From the NCBI RefSeq assembly GCF_932526225.1, contig NC_064043.1, forward strand, positions 1,325,501-1,389,500: a stretch of DNA of 64,000 bases. Direction: 5' to 3'. A model generated the notes under the pieces. It was not told where the DNA came from and ran no database searches. It was given only the letters and a program-made list of their open reading frames with translations. The stretch's first letter is position 1. Every line of letters begins with the position of its first letter. Source of the stretch: Nematostella vectensis. Taxonomy: Eukaryota; Cnidaria; Anthozoa; Actiniaria; Edwardsiidae. Positions 43,801 to 58,800 of this stretch are shown here, piece by piece. The position numbers and the translations under genes are program-made.

Positions 43801-46800
43801 TACCTTAGGATCAGGTGATCGCGAGATTTAGTGACTCGTTTTTATACACGAAATCGTCATACCTTAGGATCAGGTGATCGCGAGATTTAGTGACTCGTTT
43901 GTATACCCGAGATCGACATACCTTAGGATCAGGTGATTACGAGATTTAGTGACTTCTTTGTATACCCGAAATCGACATACCTTAGGATCAGGTGATCGCG
44001 AAATTTAGTGACTCGTTTGAATACCCGAAATCGACATACATTAGGATCAGGTGATCGCGAGATTTAGTGACTCGTTGGTATACCCGAGATCGACATACCT
44101 TAGGATCAGGTGACCGCGAGATTTAGTGACTCGTTTGTATACACGAAATCGTCATACCTTAGGATCAGGTGATCGCAAGATTTAGTGACTCGTTTTCATA
44201 CTAGAAATCGACATACCTTAGGATCAGGTGATCGCGAGATTTAGTGACTCGTTTGTATACCCGAAATCGACATACCTTAGGATAAGGTGATTGCGAGATT
44301 TCGTGACTCGTTTGTATACCCGAAATCGACATACCTTAGGATCAGGTGATCGCAAGATTTCGTGACTTGTTTGTATACCCGAAATCGACATACCTTATGA
44401 TCAGGTGATCGCGAGATTTAGTGACTTGTTTGTATACCCGAAATCGACATACCTTAGGATCAGGTGATCGCGAGATTTAGGGACTCGTTTGTATACCCGA
44501 AATCGACATACCTTAGGATCAGGTTATCGCGAGATTTAGTGACTCGTTTGTATACCCGAAATCGACATACCTTAGGATCAGGTGATCAAGAGATTTGGTA
44601 ACTCGTTTGTATACCCGAAATCGACATACCTTAGGATCAGGTGATCAAGAGATTTGGTGACTCGTTTGTATACCCGAAATCGACATACCTTAGGATCAGG
44701 TGATCGCAAGATTTAGGGACTCGTTTGTATACCCGAAATCGACATACCTTAGGATCAGGTGATTGCGAGATTTAGTGACTCGTTTTTATACACGAAATCG
44801 TCATACCTTAGGATCAGGTGATCGCGAGATTTGGTGACTCATTTGTTACCCGAAATCGACATACTTTAGGATCAGGTAATCGCGAGATTTAGTGACTTGT
44901 TTTTATACACGAAAACGACATACCTTAGGATCAGGTGATCGCGAGATTTAGTGACTCGTTTTTATACACGAAATCGTCATACCTTAGGATCAGGTGATCG
45001 CGAGATTTGGTGACTCATTTGTTACCCGAAATCGACATACCTTAGGATCAGGTAATCGCGAGATTTAGTGACTCGTTTGTATACCCGAGATCGACATACC
45101 TTAGGATCAGGTGATTGCGAGATTTAGTGACTCGTTTGTATACCCAAAATCGACATACATTAGGATCAGGTGATCGCGAGATTTAGTGACTCGTTTGAAT
45201 ACCCGAAATCGACATACATTAGGATCAGGTGATCGCGAGATTTAGTGACTCCTTGGTATACCCGAGATCGACATACCTTAGGATCAGGTGACCGCGAGAT
45301 TTAGTGACTCGTTTGTATACACGAAATCGTCATACCTTAGGATCAGGTGATCGCAAGATTTAGTGACTCGTTTTTATACCAGAAATCGACATACCTTAGG
45401 ATCAGGTGATCGCGAGATTTAGTGACTCGTTTGTATACCCGAAATCGACATACCTTAGGATAAGGTGATTGCGAGATTTCGTGACTCGTTTGTATACCCG
45501 AAATCGACATACCTTAGGATCAGGTGATCGCGAGATTTCGTGACTCGTTTGTATACCCGAAATCGACATACCTTAGGATCAGGTGATCGCGAGATTTAGG
45601 GACTCGTTTGTATACCCGAAATCGACATACCTTAGGATCAGGTGATCGCGAGATTAAGTGACTCGTTTTTATACACGAAATCGTCATACCTTAGGATCAG
45701 GTGATCGTGAGATTTAGTGACTCGTTTTTATACACGAAATCGTCATACCTTAGGATCAGGTGATCGCGAGATTTAGTGACTCGTTTGTATACCCGAGATG
45801 GACATACCTTAGGATCAGGTGATCGAGAGATTTAAGGACTCGTTTGTATACCCTAGATCGACATACCTTAGCATCAGGTGATCGCGAGATTTGGTGACTC
45901 GTTTGTTACCCGAAATCGACATACCTTAGGATCAGGTAATCGCGAGATTTAGTGACTCATTTGTTACCCGAAATCGACATACCTTAGGATCAGGTGATCG
46001 CGAGATTTTGTGACTCGTTTGTATACCCGAGATCGACATACCTTAGGATCAGGTGATCGCGAGATTTAGTGACTCGTTTGTATACCCTAAATCGACATAC
46101 CTTAAGATCAGGTGATCGCGAGATTTAGTGACTCATTTGTTACCCGAAATCGACATACCTTTGGATCAGGTGATCGCGAGATTTTGTGACTCGTTTGTAT
46201 ACCCGAGATCGACATACCTTAGGATCAGGTGATCGCGAGATTTAGTGACTCGTTTGTATACCCGAAATCGAGATACCTTAGGATCAGGTGATCGCGAGAT
46301 TTAGGGACTCGTTTGTATACCCGAAATCGACATACCTTAGGATCAGGTGATCGCGAGATTTAGTGACTCGTTTTTATACACGAAATCGTCATACCTTAGG
46401 ATCAGGTGATCGCGAGATTTGGTGACTCATTTGTTACCCGAAATCGACATACCTTAGGATCAGGTAATCGCGAGATTTAGTGACTCGTTTTTATACCAGA
46501 AATCGACATACCTTAGGATCAGGTGATCGCGAGATTTAGTGACTCGTTTGTATACCCGAAATCGACATACCTTAGGATAAGGTGATTGCGAGATTTCGTG
46601 ACTCGTTTGTATACCCAAAATCGACATACCTTAGGATCAGGTGATCGCGAGATTTCGTGACTTGTTTGTATACCCGAAATCGACATACCTTAGGATCAGG
46701 TGATCGCGAGATTTGGTGACTCGTTTGTATACCCGAAATCGACATACCTTAGGATAAGGTGATTGCGAGATTTCGTGACTCGTTTGTATTCTCGAAATCG

Positions 46801-49800
46801 ACATACCTTAGGATCATGTGATCGCGAGATTTAGTGACTCGTTTGTATACCCGAAATCGACATACCGAAAGATCAGGTGATCGCGAGATTTAGTGACTCG
46901 TTTGTATACCCGAAATCGACATACCTTAGGATCAGGTGATCGCGAGATTTAGGGAGTCGTTTGTATACCCGAAATCGACATACCTTAGGATCAGGTGATC
47001 GCGAGATTTAGTGACTCGTTTTTATACACGAAATCGTCATACCTTAGGATCAGGTGATCGCGAGATTTGGTGACTCGTTTGTTACGCGAAATTGACATAC
47101 CTTAGGATTAGGTAATCGCGAGATTTAGTGACTCGTTTTTATTAACTAAATCGACATACCTTAGGATCAGGTGATCGCGAGATTTAGTGACTCGTTTGTA
47201 TACACGAAATCGTCATACCTTAGGATCAGGTGATCGCGAGATTTAGTGACTCGTTTTTATACACGAAATCGTCATACCTTAGGATCAGGTGATCGCGAGA
47301 TTTAGTGACTCGTTTGTATACCCGAGATCGACATACCTTAGGATCAGGTGATTACGAGATTTAGTGACTTGTTTGTATACCCGAAATCGACATACCTTAG
47401 GATCAGGTGATCGCGAAATTTAGTGACTCGTTTGAATACCCGAAATCGACATACATTAGGATCAGGTGATCGCGAGATTTAGTGACTCGTTGGTATACCC
47501 GAGATCGACATACCTTAGAATCAGGTGACCGCGAGATTTAGTGACTCGTTTGTATACACGAAATCGTCATACCTTAGGATCAGGTGATCGCAAGATTTAG
47601 TGACTCGTTTTCATACTAGAAATCGACATACCTTAGGATCAGGTGATCGCGAAATTTAGTGACTCGTTTGAATACCCGAATTCGACATACATTAGGATCA
47701 GGTGATCGCGAGATTTAGTGACTCGTTGGTATACCCGAGATCGACATACCTTAGGATCAGGTGACCGCGAGATTTAGTGACTCGTTTGTATACCCGAAAT
47801 CGACATACCTTAGGATCAGGTGATTGCGAGATTTAGTGACTCGTTTGTAAACCCGAGATCGACATACCTTAGGATCAGGTGATTACGAGATTTAGTGACT
47901 CGTTTGTATACCGAAATCGACATACCTTAAGATCAGGTGATGGCGAGATTTAGTGACTCGTTTGTATACCCGAAATCGACATACCTTAGGATCAGGTGAT
48001 CGCGAGATTTAGGGACTCGTTTGTACCCGAAATCGACATACCTTAGGATCAGGTGATCGCGAGATTTAGTGACTCGTTTGTACCCGAAATCGACATACCT
48101 TAGGATCAGGTGATCGCGAGATTTAGTGACTCGTTTTTATACACGAAATCGTCATACCTTAGTATCAGGTGATCGCGAGATTTAGTGACTCGTTTGTTAC
48201 CCGAAATCAACATACCTTAGGATCAGGTAATCGCGAGATTTAGTGACTCGTTTTTATACACGAAATCGACATACCTTAGGATCAGGTGATCGCGAGATTT
48301 AGTGACTCGTTTTAATACACGAAATCGTCATACCTTAGGATCAGGTGATCGCGAGATTTAGTGACTCGTTTGTATACCCGAGATGGACATACCTTAGGAT
48401 CAGGTGATCGAGAGATTTAAGGACTCGTTTGTATACCCTAGATCGACATACCTTAGGATCAGGTGATTGCGAGATTCAGTGACTCCTTTGTATACCCGAA
48501 ATCGACATACCTTAGGATCAGGTGATCGCGAGATTTAGTGACTCGTTTTTATACACGAAATCCTCATACCTTAGGATCAGGTGATCGCGAGATTTAGTGA
48601 CTCGTTTTTATACACGAAATTGTCATACCTTAGGATCAGGTGATCGCGAGATTTAGTGACTCGTTTGTATACCCGAGTTGGACATACCTTAGGATCAGGT
48701 GATCGAGAGATTTAAGGACTCGTTTGTATACCCTAGATCGACATACCTTAGCATCAGGTGATCGCGAGATTTGGTGACTCGTTTGTTACCCGAAATCGAC
48801 ATACCTTAGGATCAGGTAATCGCGAGATTTAGTGACTCGTTTTTATACACGAAATCGACATACTTTAGGATCAGGTGATCGCGAGATTTAGTGACTCGTT
48901 TTTATACACGAAATCGTCATACCTTAGGATCAGGTGATCGCGAGATTTAGTGACTCGTTTTTATACACGAAATCGTCATACCTTAGGATCAGGTGATCGC
49001 GAGATTTAGTGACTCGTTTGTATACCCGAGATCGACATACCTTAGGATCAGGTGATTGCGAGATTTAGTGACTCGTTTGTATACCCAAAATCGACATACC
49101 TTAGGATCAGGTGATCGCGAAATTTAGTGACTCGTTTGAATACCCGAAATCGACATACATTAGGATCAGGTGATCGCGAGATTTAGTGACTCGTTTGTAT
49201 ACCCGAGATCGACATACATTAGGATCAGGTGATTACGAGATTTAGTAACTCGTTTGTATACCGAAATCGACATACCTTAAGATCAGGTGATCGCGAGATT
49301 TAGTGACTCGTTTGTATACCCGAAATCGACATACCTTAGGATCAGGTGATCGCGAGATTTAGAGACTCGTTTGTACCCGAAATCGACATACCTTAGGATC
49401 AGGTGATCGCGAGATTTAGTGACTCGTTTTTATACACAAAATCGTCATACCTTAGGATCAGGTGATCGCGAGATTTGGTGACTCATTTGTTACCCGAAAT
49501 CGACATACCTTAGGATCAGGTAATCGCGAGATTTAGTGACTTGTTTTTATACACGAAATCGACATACCTTAGGATCAGGTGATCGCGAGATTTAGTGACC
49601 CGTTTTTATACACGAAATCGTCATACCTTAGGATCAGGTGATCGCGAGATTTAGTGACTCGTTTGTATACCCTAATCGACATAACTTAGGATCAGGTGAT
49701 CGCGAGATTTAGGGACTCGTTTGTATACCCGAAATCGACATACCTTAGGATCAGGTGATCGCGAGATTTAGTGACTCGTTTTTATACACGAAATCGTCAT

Positions 49801-52800
49801 ACCTTAGGATCAGGTGATCGCGAGATTTAGTGACTCGTTTTTATACACGAAATCGTCACACCTTAGGATCAGGTGATCGCGAGATTTGGTGACTCATTTG
49901 TTACCCGAAATCGACATACCTTAGGATCAGGTGATCGAGAGATTTTGTGACTCGTTTGTATACCCGAGATCGACATACCTTAGGATCAGGTGATCGCGAG
50001 ATTTAGTGACTCGTTTGTATACCCGAAATCGTCATACCTTAGGATCAGGTGATCGCGAGATTTAGTGACTCGTTTGTATACCCGAGATCGACATACCTTA
50101 GGATCAGGTGATTGCGAGATTTAGTGACTCGTTTGTATACCCAAAATCGACATACCTTAGGATCAGGTGATCGCGAAATTTAGTGACTCGTTTGAATACC
50201 CGAAATCGACATACATTAGGATCAGGTGATCGCGAGATTTAGTGACTCGTTTGTATACCCGAGATCGACATACATTAGGATCAGGTGATTACGAGATTTA
50301 GTAACTCGTTTGTATACCGAAATCGACATACCTTAAGATCAGGTGATCGCGAGATTTAGTGACTCGTTTGTATACCCGAAATCGACATACCTTAGGATCA
50401 GGTGATCGCGAGATTTAGAGACTCGTTTGTACCCGAAATCGACATACCTTAGGATCAGGTGATCGCGAGATTTAGTGACTCGTTTTTATACACGAAATCG
50501 TCATACCTTAGGATCAGGTGATCGCGAGATTTGGTGACTCATTTGTTACTCGAAATCGACATACCTTAGGATCAGGTAATCGCGAGATTTATTGACTTGT
50601 TTTTATACACGAAATCGACATACCTTAGGATCAGGTGATCGCGAGATTTAGTGACCCGTTTTTATACACGAAATCGTCATACCTTAGGATCAGGTGATCG
50701 CGAGATTTAGTGACTCGTTTGTATACCCTAATCGACATAACTTAGGATCAGGTGATCGCGAGATTTAGGGACTCGTTTGTATACCCGAAATCGACATACC
50801 TTAGGATCAGGTGATCGAGAGATTTAGTGACTCGTTTTTATACACGAAATCGTCATACCTTAGGATCAGGTGATCGCGAGATTTAGTGACTCGTTTTTAT
50901 ACACGAAATCGTCACACCTTAGGATCAGGTGATCGCGAGATTTGGTGACTCATTTGTTACCCGAAATCGACATACCTTAGGATCAGGTGATCGAGAGATT
51001 TTGTGACTCGTTTGTATACCCGAGATCGACATACCTTAGGATCAGGTGATCGCGAGATTTAGTGACTCGTTTGTATACCCGAAATCGACATACCTTAGGA
51101 TCAGGTGATCGCGAGATTTAGTGACTCGTTTGTATACCCGAGATCGACATACCTTAGGATCAGGTGATTACGAGATTTAGTGACTCGTTTGTATACCCGA
51201 AATCGACATACCTTAGGATCAGGTGATCGCGAAATTTAGTGACTCGTTTGAATACCCGAATTCGACATACATTAGGATCAGGTGATCGCGAGATTTAGTG
51301 ACTCGTTGGTATACCTGAGATCGACATACCTTAGGATCAGGTGACCGCGAGATTTAGTGACTCGTTTGTATACCCGAAATCGACATACCTTAGGATCAGG
51401 TGATCGCGAGATTTAGTGACTCGTTTGTAAACCCGAGATCGACATACCTTAGGATCAGGTGATTACGAGATTTAGTGACTCGTTTGTATACCGAAATCGA
51501 CATACCTTAAGATCAGGTGATCGCGAGATTTAGTGACTCGTTTGTATACCCGAAATCGACATACCTTAGGATCAGGTGATCGCGAGATTTAGGGACTCGT
51601 TTGTACCCGAAATCGACATACCTTAGGATCAGGTGATCGCGAGATTTAGTGACTCGTTTTTATACACGAAATCGTCATACCTTAGTATCAGGTGATCGCG
51701 AGATTTGGTGACTCGTTTGTTACCCGAAATCGACATACCTTAGGATCAGGTAATCGCGAGATTTAGTGACTCGTTTTTATACACGAAATCGACATACCTT
51801 AGGATCAGGTGATCGCGAGATTTAGTGACTCGTTTCAATACACGAAATCGTCATACCTTAGGATCAGGTGATCGCGAGATTTAGTGACTCGTTTGTATAC
51901 CCGAGATGGACATACCTTAGGATCAGGTGATCGAGAGATTTAAGGACTCGTTTGTATACCCTAGATCGACATACCTTAGGATCAGGTGATTGCGAGATTC
52001 AGTGACTCGTTTGTATACCCGAAATCGACATACCTTAGGATCAGGTGATCGCGAGATTTAGTGACTCGTTTTTATACACGAAATCGTCATACCTTAGGAT
52101 CAGGTGATCGAGAGATTTAGTGACTCGTTTGTATACCCGAAATCGACATACCTTAGGATCAGGTGATCGCGAGATTTAGGGACTCGTTTAAATAACCCGA
52201 AATCGACATACCTTAGGATCAGGTGATCGCGAGATTTAGTGACTCGTTTGTATACCCGAAATCGACATACCTTAGGATCAGGTGATCGCGAGATTTAGGG
52301 ACTCGTTTGTATACCCGAAATCGACATACCTTAGGATCAGGTGATCGCGAGATTTGGTGACTCATTTGTTACCCGAAATCGACATACCTTAGGATCAGGT
52401 GATCGCGAGATTTTGTGACTCGTTTGTATACCCGAGATCGACATACCTTAGGATCAGGTGATCGCGAGATTTAGTGACTCGTTTTTATACACGAAATCGT
52501 CATACATTAGGATCAGGTGATCGCGACATTTAGTGACTCGTTTTTATACACGAAATCGTCATACCTTAGGATCAGGTGATCGCGAGATTTAGTGACTCGT
52601 TTGTATACCCGAGATGGACATACCTTAGGATCAGGTGATCGAGAGATTTAAGGACTCGTTTGTATACCCTAGATCGACATACCTTAGCATCAGGTGATCG
52701 CGAGATTTGGTGACTCGTTTTTATACACGAAATCGTCATACCTTAGGATCAGGTGATCGCGAGATTTGGTGACTCATTTGTTACCCGAAATCGACATACC

Positions 52801-55800
52801 TTAGGATAAGGTGATTGCGAGATTTAGTGACTCGTTTGTATACCCGAAATCAACATACCTTAAGATCAGGTGATCGCGAGATTTAGTGACTCATTTGTTA
52901 CCCAAAATCGACATACCTAAGGATCAGGTGATCGCGAGATTTCGTGACTCGTTTGTATACCCGAAATCGACATACCTTAGGATCAGGTGATCGAGAGATT
53001 TAGTGACTCGTTTGTATACCCGAAATCGACATACCTTAGGATCAGGTGATCGCGAGATTTAGGGACTCGTTTAAATAACCCGAAATCGACATACCTTAGG
53101 ATCAGGTGATTGCGAGATTTAGTGACTCGTTTTTTTACACGAAATCGTCATACCTTAGGATCAGGTGATCGCGAGATTTGGTGACTCATTTGTTACCCGA
53201 AATCGACATACCTTAGGATCAGGTAATCGCGAGATTTAGTGACTCGTTTTTATACCAGAAATCGACATACCTTAGGATCAGGTGATCGCGAGATTTAGTG
53301 ACTCGTTTGTATACCCGAAATCGACATACCTTAGGATAAGGTGATTGCGAGATTTCGTGACTCGTTTGTATACCCGAAGTCGACATACCTTAGGATCAGG
53401 TGATCGCGAGATTTCGTGACTCGTTTGTATACCCGAAATCGACATACCTTAGGATCAGGTGATCGCAAGATTTGGTGACTCGTTTGTATACCCAAAATCG
53501 ACATACCTTAGGATAAGGTGATTGCGAGATTCAGTGACTCGTTTGTATACCCGAAATCGACATACCTTAGGATCAGGTGATCGCGAGATTTAGTGACTCG
53601 TTTTTATACACGAAATCGTCATACCTTAGGATCAGGTGATCGCGAGATTTAGTGACTCGTTTTTATACACGAAATCGTCATACCTTAGGATCAGGTGATC
53701 GCGAGATTTAGTGACCCGTTTTTATACACGAAATCGTCATACCTTAGGATCAGGTGATCGCGAGATTTAGTGACTCGTTTGTATACCCTAATCGACATAC
53801 CTTAGGATCAGGTGATCGAGAGATTTAAGGACTCGTTTGTATACCCTAGATCGACATACCTTAGCATCAGGTGATCGCGAGATTTGGTGACTCGTTTGTT
53901 ACCCGAAATCGACATACCTTAGGATCAGGTAATCGCGAGATTTAGTGACTCGTTTTTATACACGAAATCGACATACTTTAGGATCAGGTGATCGCGAGAT
54001 TTAGTGACTCGTTTTTATACACGAAATCGTCATACCTTAGGATCAGGTGATCGCGAGATTTAGTGACTCGTTTGTATACCCGAGATCGACATACCTTAGG
54101 ATTAGGTAATCGCGAGATTTAGTGACTCGTTTTTATACACGAAATCGACATACTTTAGGATCAGGTGATCGCGAGATTTAGTGACTCGTTTTTATACACG
54201 AAATCGTCATACCTTAGGATCAGGTGATCGCGAGATTTAGTGACTCGTTTGTATACCCGAGATCGACATACCTTAGGATCAGGTGATTGCGAGATTTAGT
54301 GACTCGTTTGTATACCCAAAATCGACATACCTTAGGATCAGGTGATCGCGAAATTTAGTGACTCGTTTGAATACCCGAAATCGACATACATTAGGATCAG
54401 GTGATCGCGAGATTTAGTGACTCGTTGGTATACCCGAGATCGACATACCTTAGGATCAGGTGACCGCGAGATTTAGTGACTCGTTTGTATACACGAAATC
54501 GTCATACCTTAGGATCAGGTGATCGCAAGATTTAGTGACTCGTTTTTATACCAGAAATCGACATACCTTAGGATCAGGTGATCGCGAGATTTAGTGACTC
54601 GTTTGTATACCCGAAATAGACATACCTTAGGATAAGGTGATTGCGAGATTTAGTGACTCGTTTGTATACCCGAAATCGACATACCTTAGGATCAGGTGAT
54701 CGCGAGATTTAGGGACTCGTTTGTATAACCGAAATCGACATACCTTAGGATCAGGTGATCGCGAGATTTAGTGACTCGTTTGTATACCCGAAATCGACAT
54801 ACCTTAGGATCAGGTGATCAAGAGATTTGGTGACTCGTTTGTATACCCGAAATCGACATACCTTAGGATCAGGTGATCGCGAGATTTAGGGACTCGTTTG
54901 TATACCCGAAATCGACATACCTTAGGATCAGGTGATCGCGAGATTTAGTGACTCGTTTTTATACACGAAATCGTCATACCTTAGGATCAGGTGATCGCGA
55001 GATTTGGTGACTCATTTGTTACCCGAAATCGACATACCTTAGGATCAGGTAATCGCGAGATTTAGTGACTTGTTTTTATACACGAAATCGACATACCTTA
55101 GGATCAGGTGATCGCGAGATTTAGTGACCCATTTTTATACACGAAATCGTCATACCTTAGGATCAGGTGATCGAGAGATTTTGTGACTCGTTTGTATACC
55201 CGAAATCGACATACCTTAGGATCAGGTGATCGCGAGATTTAGGGACTCGTTTAAATAACCCATATCAAACATATTCCCCACGGATAGTGTCCTTCGTATG
55301 TATTGCCTTATATGGTCATAGATGCCCATATTTAGAAGAGCTAAAGTTTTCCCGCTCCCTGATCTCCAGAAAACATGGTGAAAAATACTCATTCCTGTCA
55401 ATTTGCGACTCGCGGCAAAAATTATTAACCAAAACTTGCTCGCTTGGTCAAATCTTTTCCTTACTAATCCTATAAAGTCCTTAGACCCAGGCCTCCAAGT
55501 GATTGACCGGGCGGGTTTGAAGGTCACCCAAATATTGATATGCGAAATCGACATACCTTAGGATCAGGTATCGCGAGATTTAGTGACTCGTTTGTATACC
55601 CGAAATCGACATACCTTAGGATCAGGTTATCGCGAGATTTAGAGACTCGTTTGTATACCCGAAATCGACATACCTTAGGATCAGGTGATCGCGAGATTTG
55701 GTGACTCATTTGTTACCCGAAATCGACATACCTTAGGATCAGGTGATCGCGAGATTTTGTGACTCGTTTGTATACCCGAGATCGACATACCTTAGGATCA

Positions 55801-58800
55801 GGTGATCGCAAGATTTAGTGACTCGTTTTTATACACGAAATCGTCATACATTAGGATCAGGTGATCGCGAGATTTAGTGACTCGTTTTTATACACGAAAT
55901 CGTCATACCTTAGGATCAGGTGATCGCGAGATTTGGTGACTCATTTGTTACCCGAAATCGACATACCTTAGGATCAGGTAATCGCGAGATTTAGTGACTT
56001 GTTTTTATACACGAAATCGACATACCTTAGGATCAGGTGATCGCGAGATTTAGTGACCCGTTTTTATACACGAAATCGTCATACCTTAGGATCAGGTGAT
56101 CGAGAGATTTTGTGACTCGTTTGTATACCCGAAATCGACATACCTTAGGATCAGATGATCGCGAGATTCAGGGACTCGTTTAAATAACCCGAAATCAACA
56201 TACCTTAGGATCAGGTGATAGCGAGATTTAGGGACTCGTTTGTATACCCGAAATCGACATACCTTAGGATCAGGTGATCGCGAGATTTAGAGACTCGTTT
56301 GTATACCCGAAATCGACATACCTTAGGATCAGGTGATCGCGAGATTTGGTGACTCATTTGTTACCCGAAATCGACATACCTTAGGATCAGGTAATCGCGA
56401 GATTTAGTGACTCGTTTTTATACACGAAATCGTCACACCTTAGGATCAGGTGATCGCGAGATTTGGTGACTCATTTGTTACCCGAAATCGACATACCTTA
56501 GGATCAGGTGATCGCGAGATTTTGTGACTCGTTTGTATACCCGAGATCGACATACCTTAGGATCAGGTGATCGCGAGATTTAGTGACTCGTTTGTATACC
56601 CGAAATCGACATACCTTAGGATCAGGTGATCGCGAGATTTAGTGACTCGTTTGTATACCCGAGATCGACATACCTTAGGATCAGGTGATTACGAGATTTA
56701 GTGACTCGTTTGTATACCCGAAATCGACATACCTTAGGATCAGGTGATGGCGAAATTTAGTGACTCGTTTAAATACCCGAATTCGACATACATTAGGATC
56801 AGGTGATCGCGAGATTTAGTGACTCGTTGGTATACCCGAGATCGACATACCTTAGGATCAGGTGACCGCGAGATTTAGTGACTCGTTTGTATACCCGAAA
56901 TCGACATACCTTAGGATCAGGTGATCGCGAGATTTAGTGACTCGTTTGTATACCCGAGATCGACATACCTTAGGATCAGGTGATTACGAGATTTAGTAAC
57001 TCGTTTGTATACCGAAATCGACATACCTTAAGATCAGGTGATCGCGAGATTTAGTGACTCGTTTGTATACCCGAAATCGACATACCTTAGGATCAGGTGA
57101 TCGCGAGATTTAGAGACTCGTTTGTACCCGAAATCGACATACCTTAGGATCAGGTGATCGCGAGATTTAGTGACTTGTTTTTATACACGAAATCGTCATA
57201 CCTTAGGATCAGGTGATCGCGAGATTTGGTGACTCATTTGTTACCCGAAATCGACATACCTTAGGATCAGGTAATCGCGAGATTTAGTGACTTGTTTTTA
57301 TACACGAAATCGACATACCTTAGGATCAGGTGATCGCGAGATTTAGTGACCCGTTTTTATACACGAAATCGTCATACCTTAGGATCAGGTGATCGCGAGA
57401 TTTAGTGACTCGTTTGTATACCCTAATCGACATACCTTAGGATCAGGTGATCGCGAGATTTAGGGACTCGTTAGTATACCCAAAACCGACATACCTTAGG
57501 ATCAGGTGATCGCGAGATTTAGTGACTCGTTTTTATACACGAAATCGTCATACCTTAGGATCAGGTGATCGCGAGATTTAGTGACTTGTTTTTATACACG
57601 AAATCGTCACACCTTAGGATCAGGTGATCGCGAGATTTGGTGACTCATTTGTTACCCGAAATCGACATACCTTAGGATCAGGTGATCGAGAGATTTTGTG
57701 ACTCGTTTGTATACCCGAGATCGACATACCTTAGGATCAGGTGATCGCGAGATTTAGTGACTCGTTTGTATACCCGAAATCGACATACCTTAGGATCAGG
57801 TGATCGCGAGATTTAGTGACTCGTTTGTATACCCGAGATCGACATACCTTAGGATCAGGTGATTACGAGATTTAGTGACTCGTTTGTATACCCGAAATCG
57901 ACATACCTTAGGATCAGGTGATCGCGAAATTTAGTGACTCGTTTGAATACCCGAATTCGACATACATTAGGATCAGGTGATCGCGAGATTTAGTGACTCG
58001 TTGGTATACCCGAGATCGACATACCTTAGGATCAGGTGACCGCGAGATTTAGTGACTCGTTTGTATATCCGAAATCGACATACCTTAGGATCAGGTGATC
58101 GCGAGATTTAGTGACTTGTTTGTAAACCCGAGATCGACATACCTTAGGATCAGGTGATTACGAGATTTAGTGACTCGTTTGTATACCGAAATCGACATAC
58201 CTTAAGATCAGGTGATCGCGAGATTTAGTGACTCGTTTGTATACCCGAAATCGACATACCTTAGGATCAGGTGATCGCGAGATTTAGGGACTCGTTTGTA
58301 CCCGAAATCGACATACCTTAGGATCAGATGATCGCGAGATTTAGTGACTCGTTTTTATACACGAAATCGTCATACCTTAGGATCAGGTGATCGCGAGATT
58401 TGGTGACTCGTTTGTTACCCGAAATCGACATACCTTAGGATCAGGTAATCGCGAGATTTAGTGACTCGTTTTTATACACGAAATTGACATACCTTAGGAT
58501 CAGGTGATCGCGAGATTTAGTGACTCGTTTTAATACACGAAATCGTCATACCTTAGGATCAGGTGATCGCGAGATTTAGTGACTCGTTTGTATACCCGAG
58601 ATGGACATACCTTAGGATCAGGTGATCGAGAGATTTAAGGACTCGTTTGTATACCCTAGATCGACATACCTTAGGATCAGGTGATTGCGAGATTCAGTGA
58701 CTCGTTTGTATACCCGAAATCGACATACCTTAGGATCAGGTGATCGCGAGATTTAGTGACTCGTTTTTATACACGAAATCGTCATACCTTAGGATCAGGT

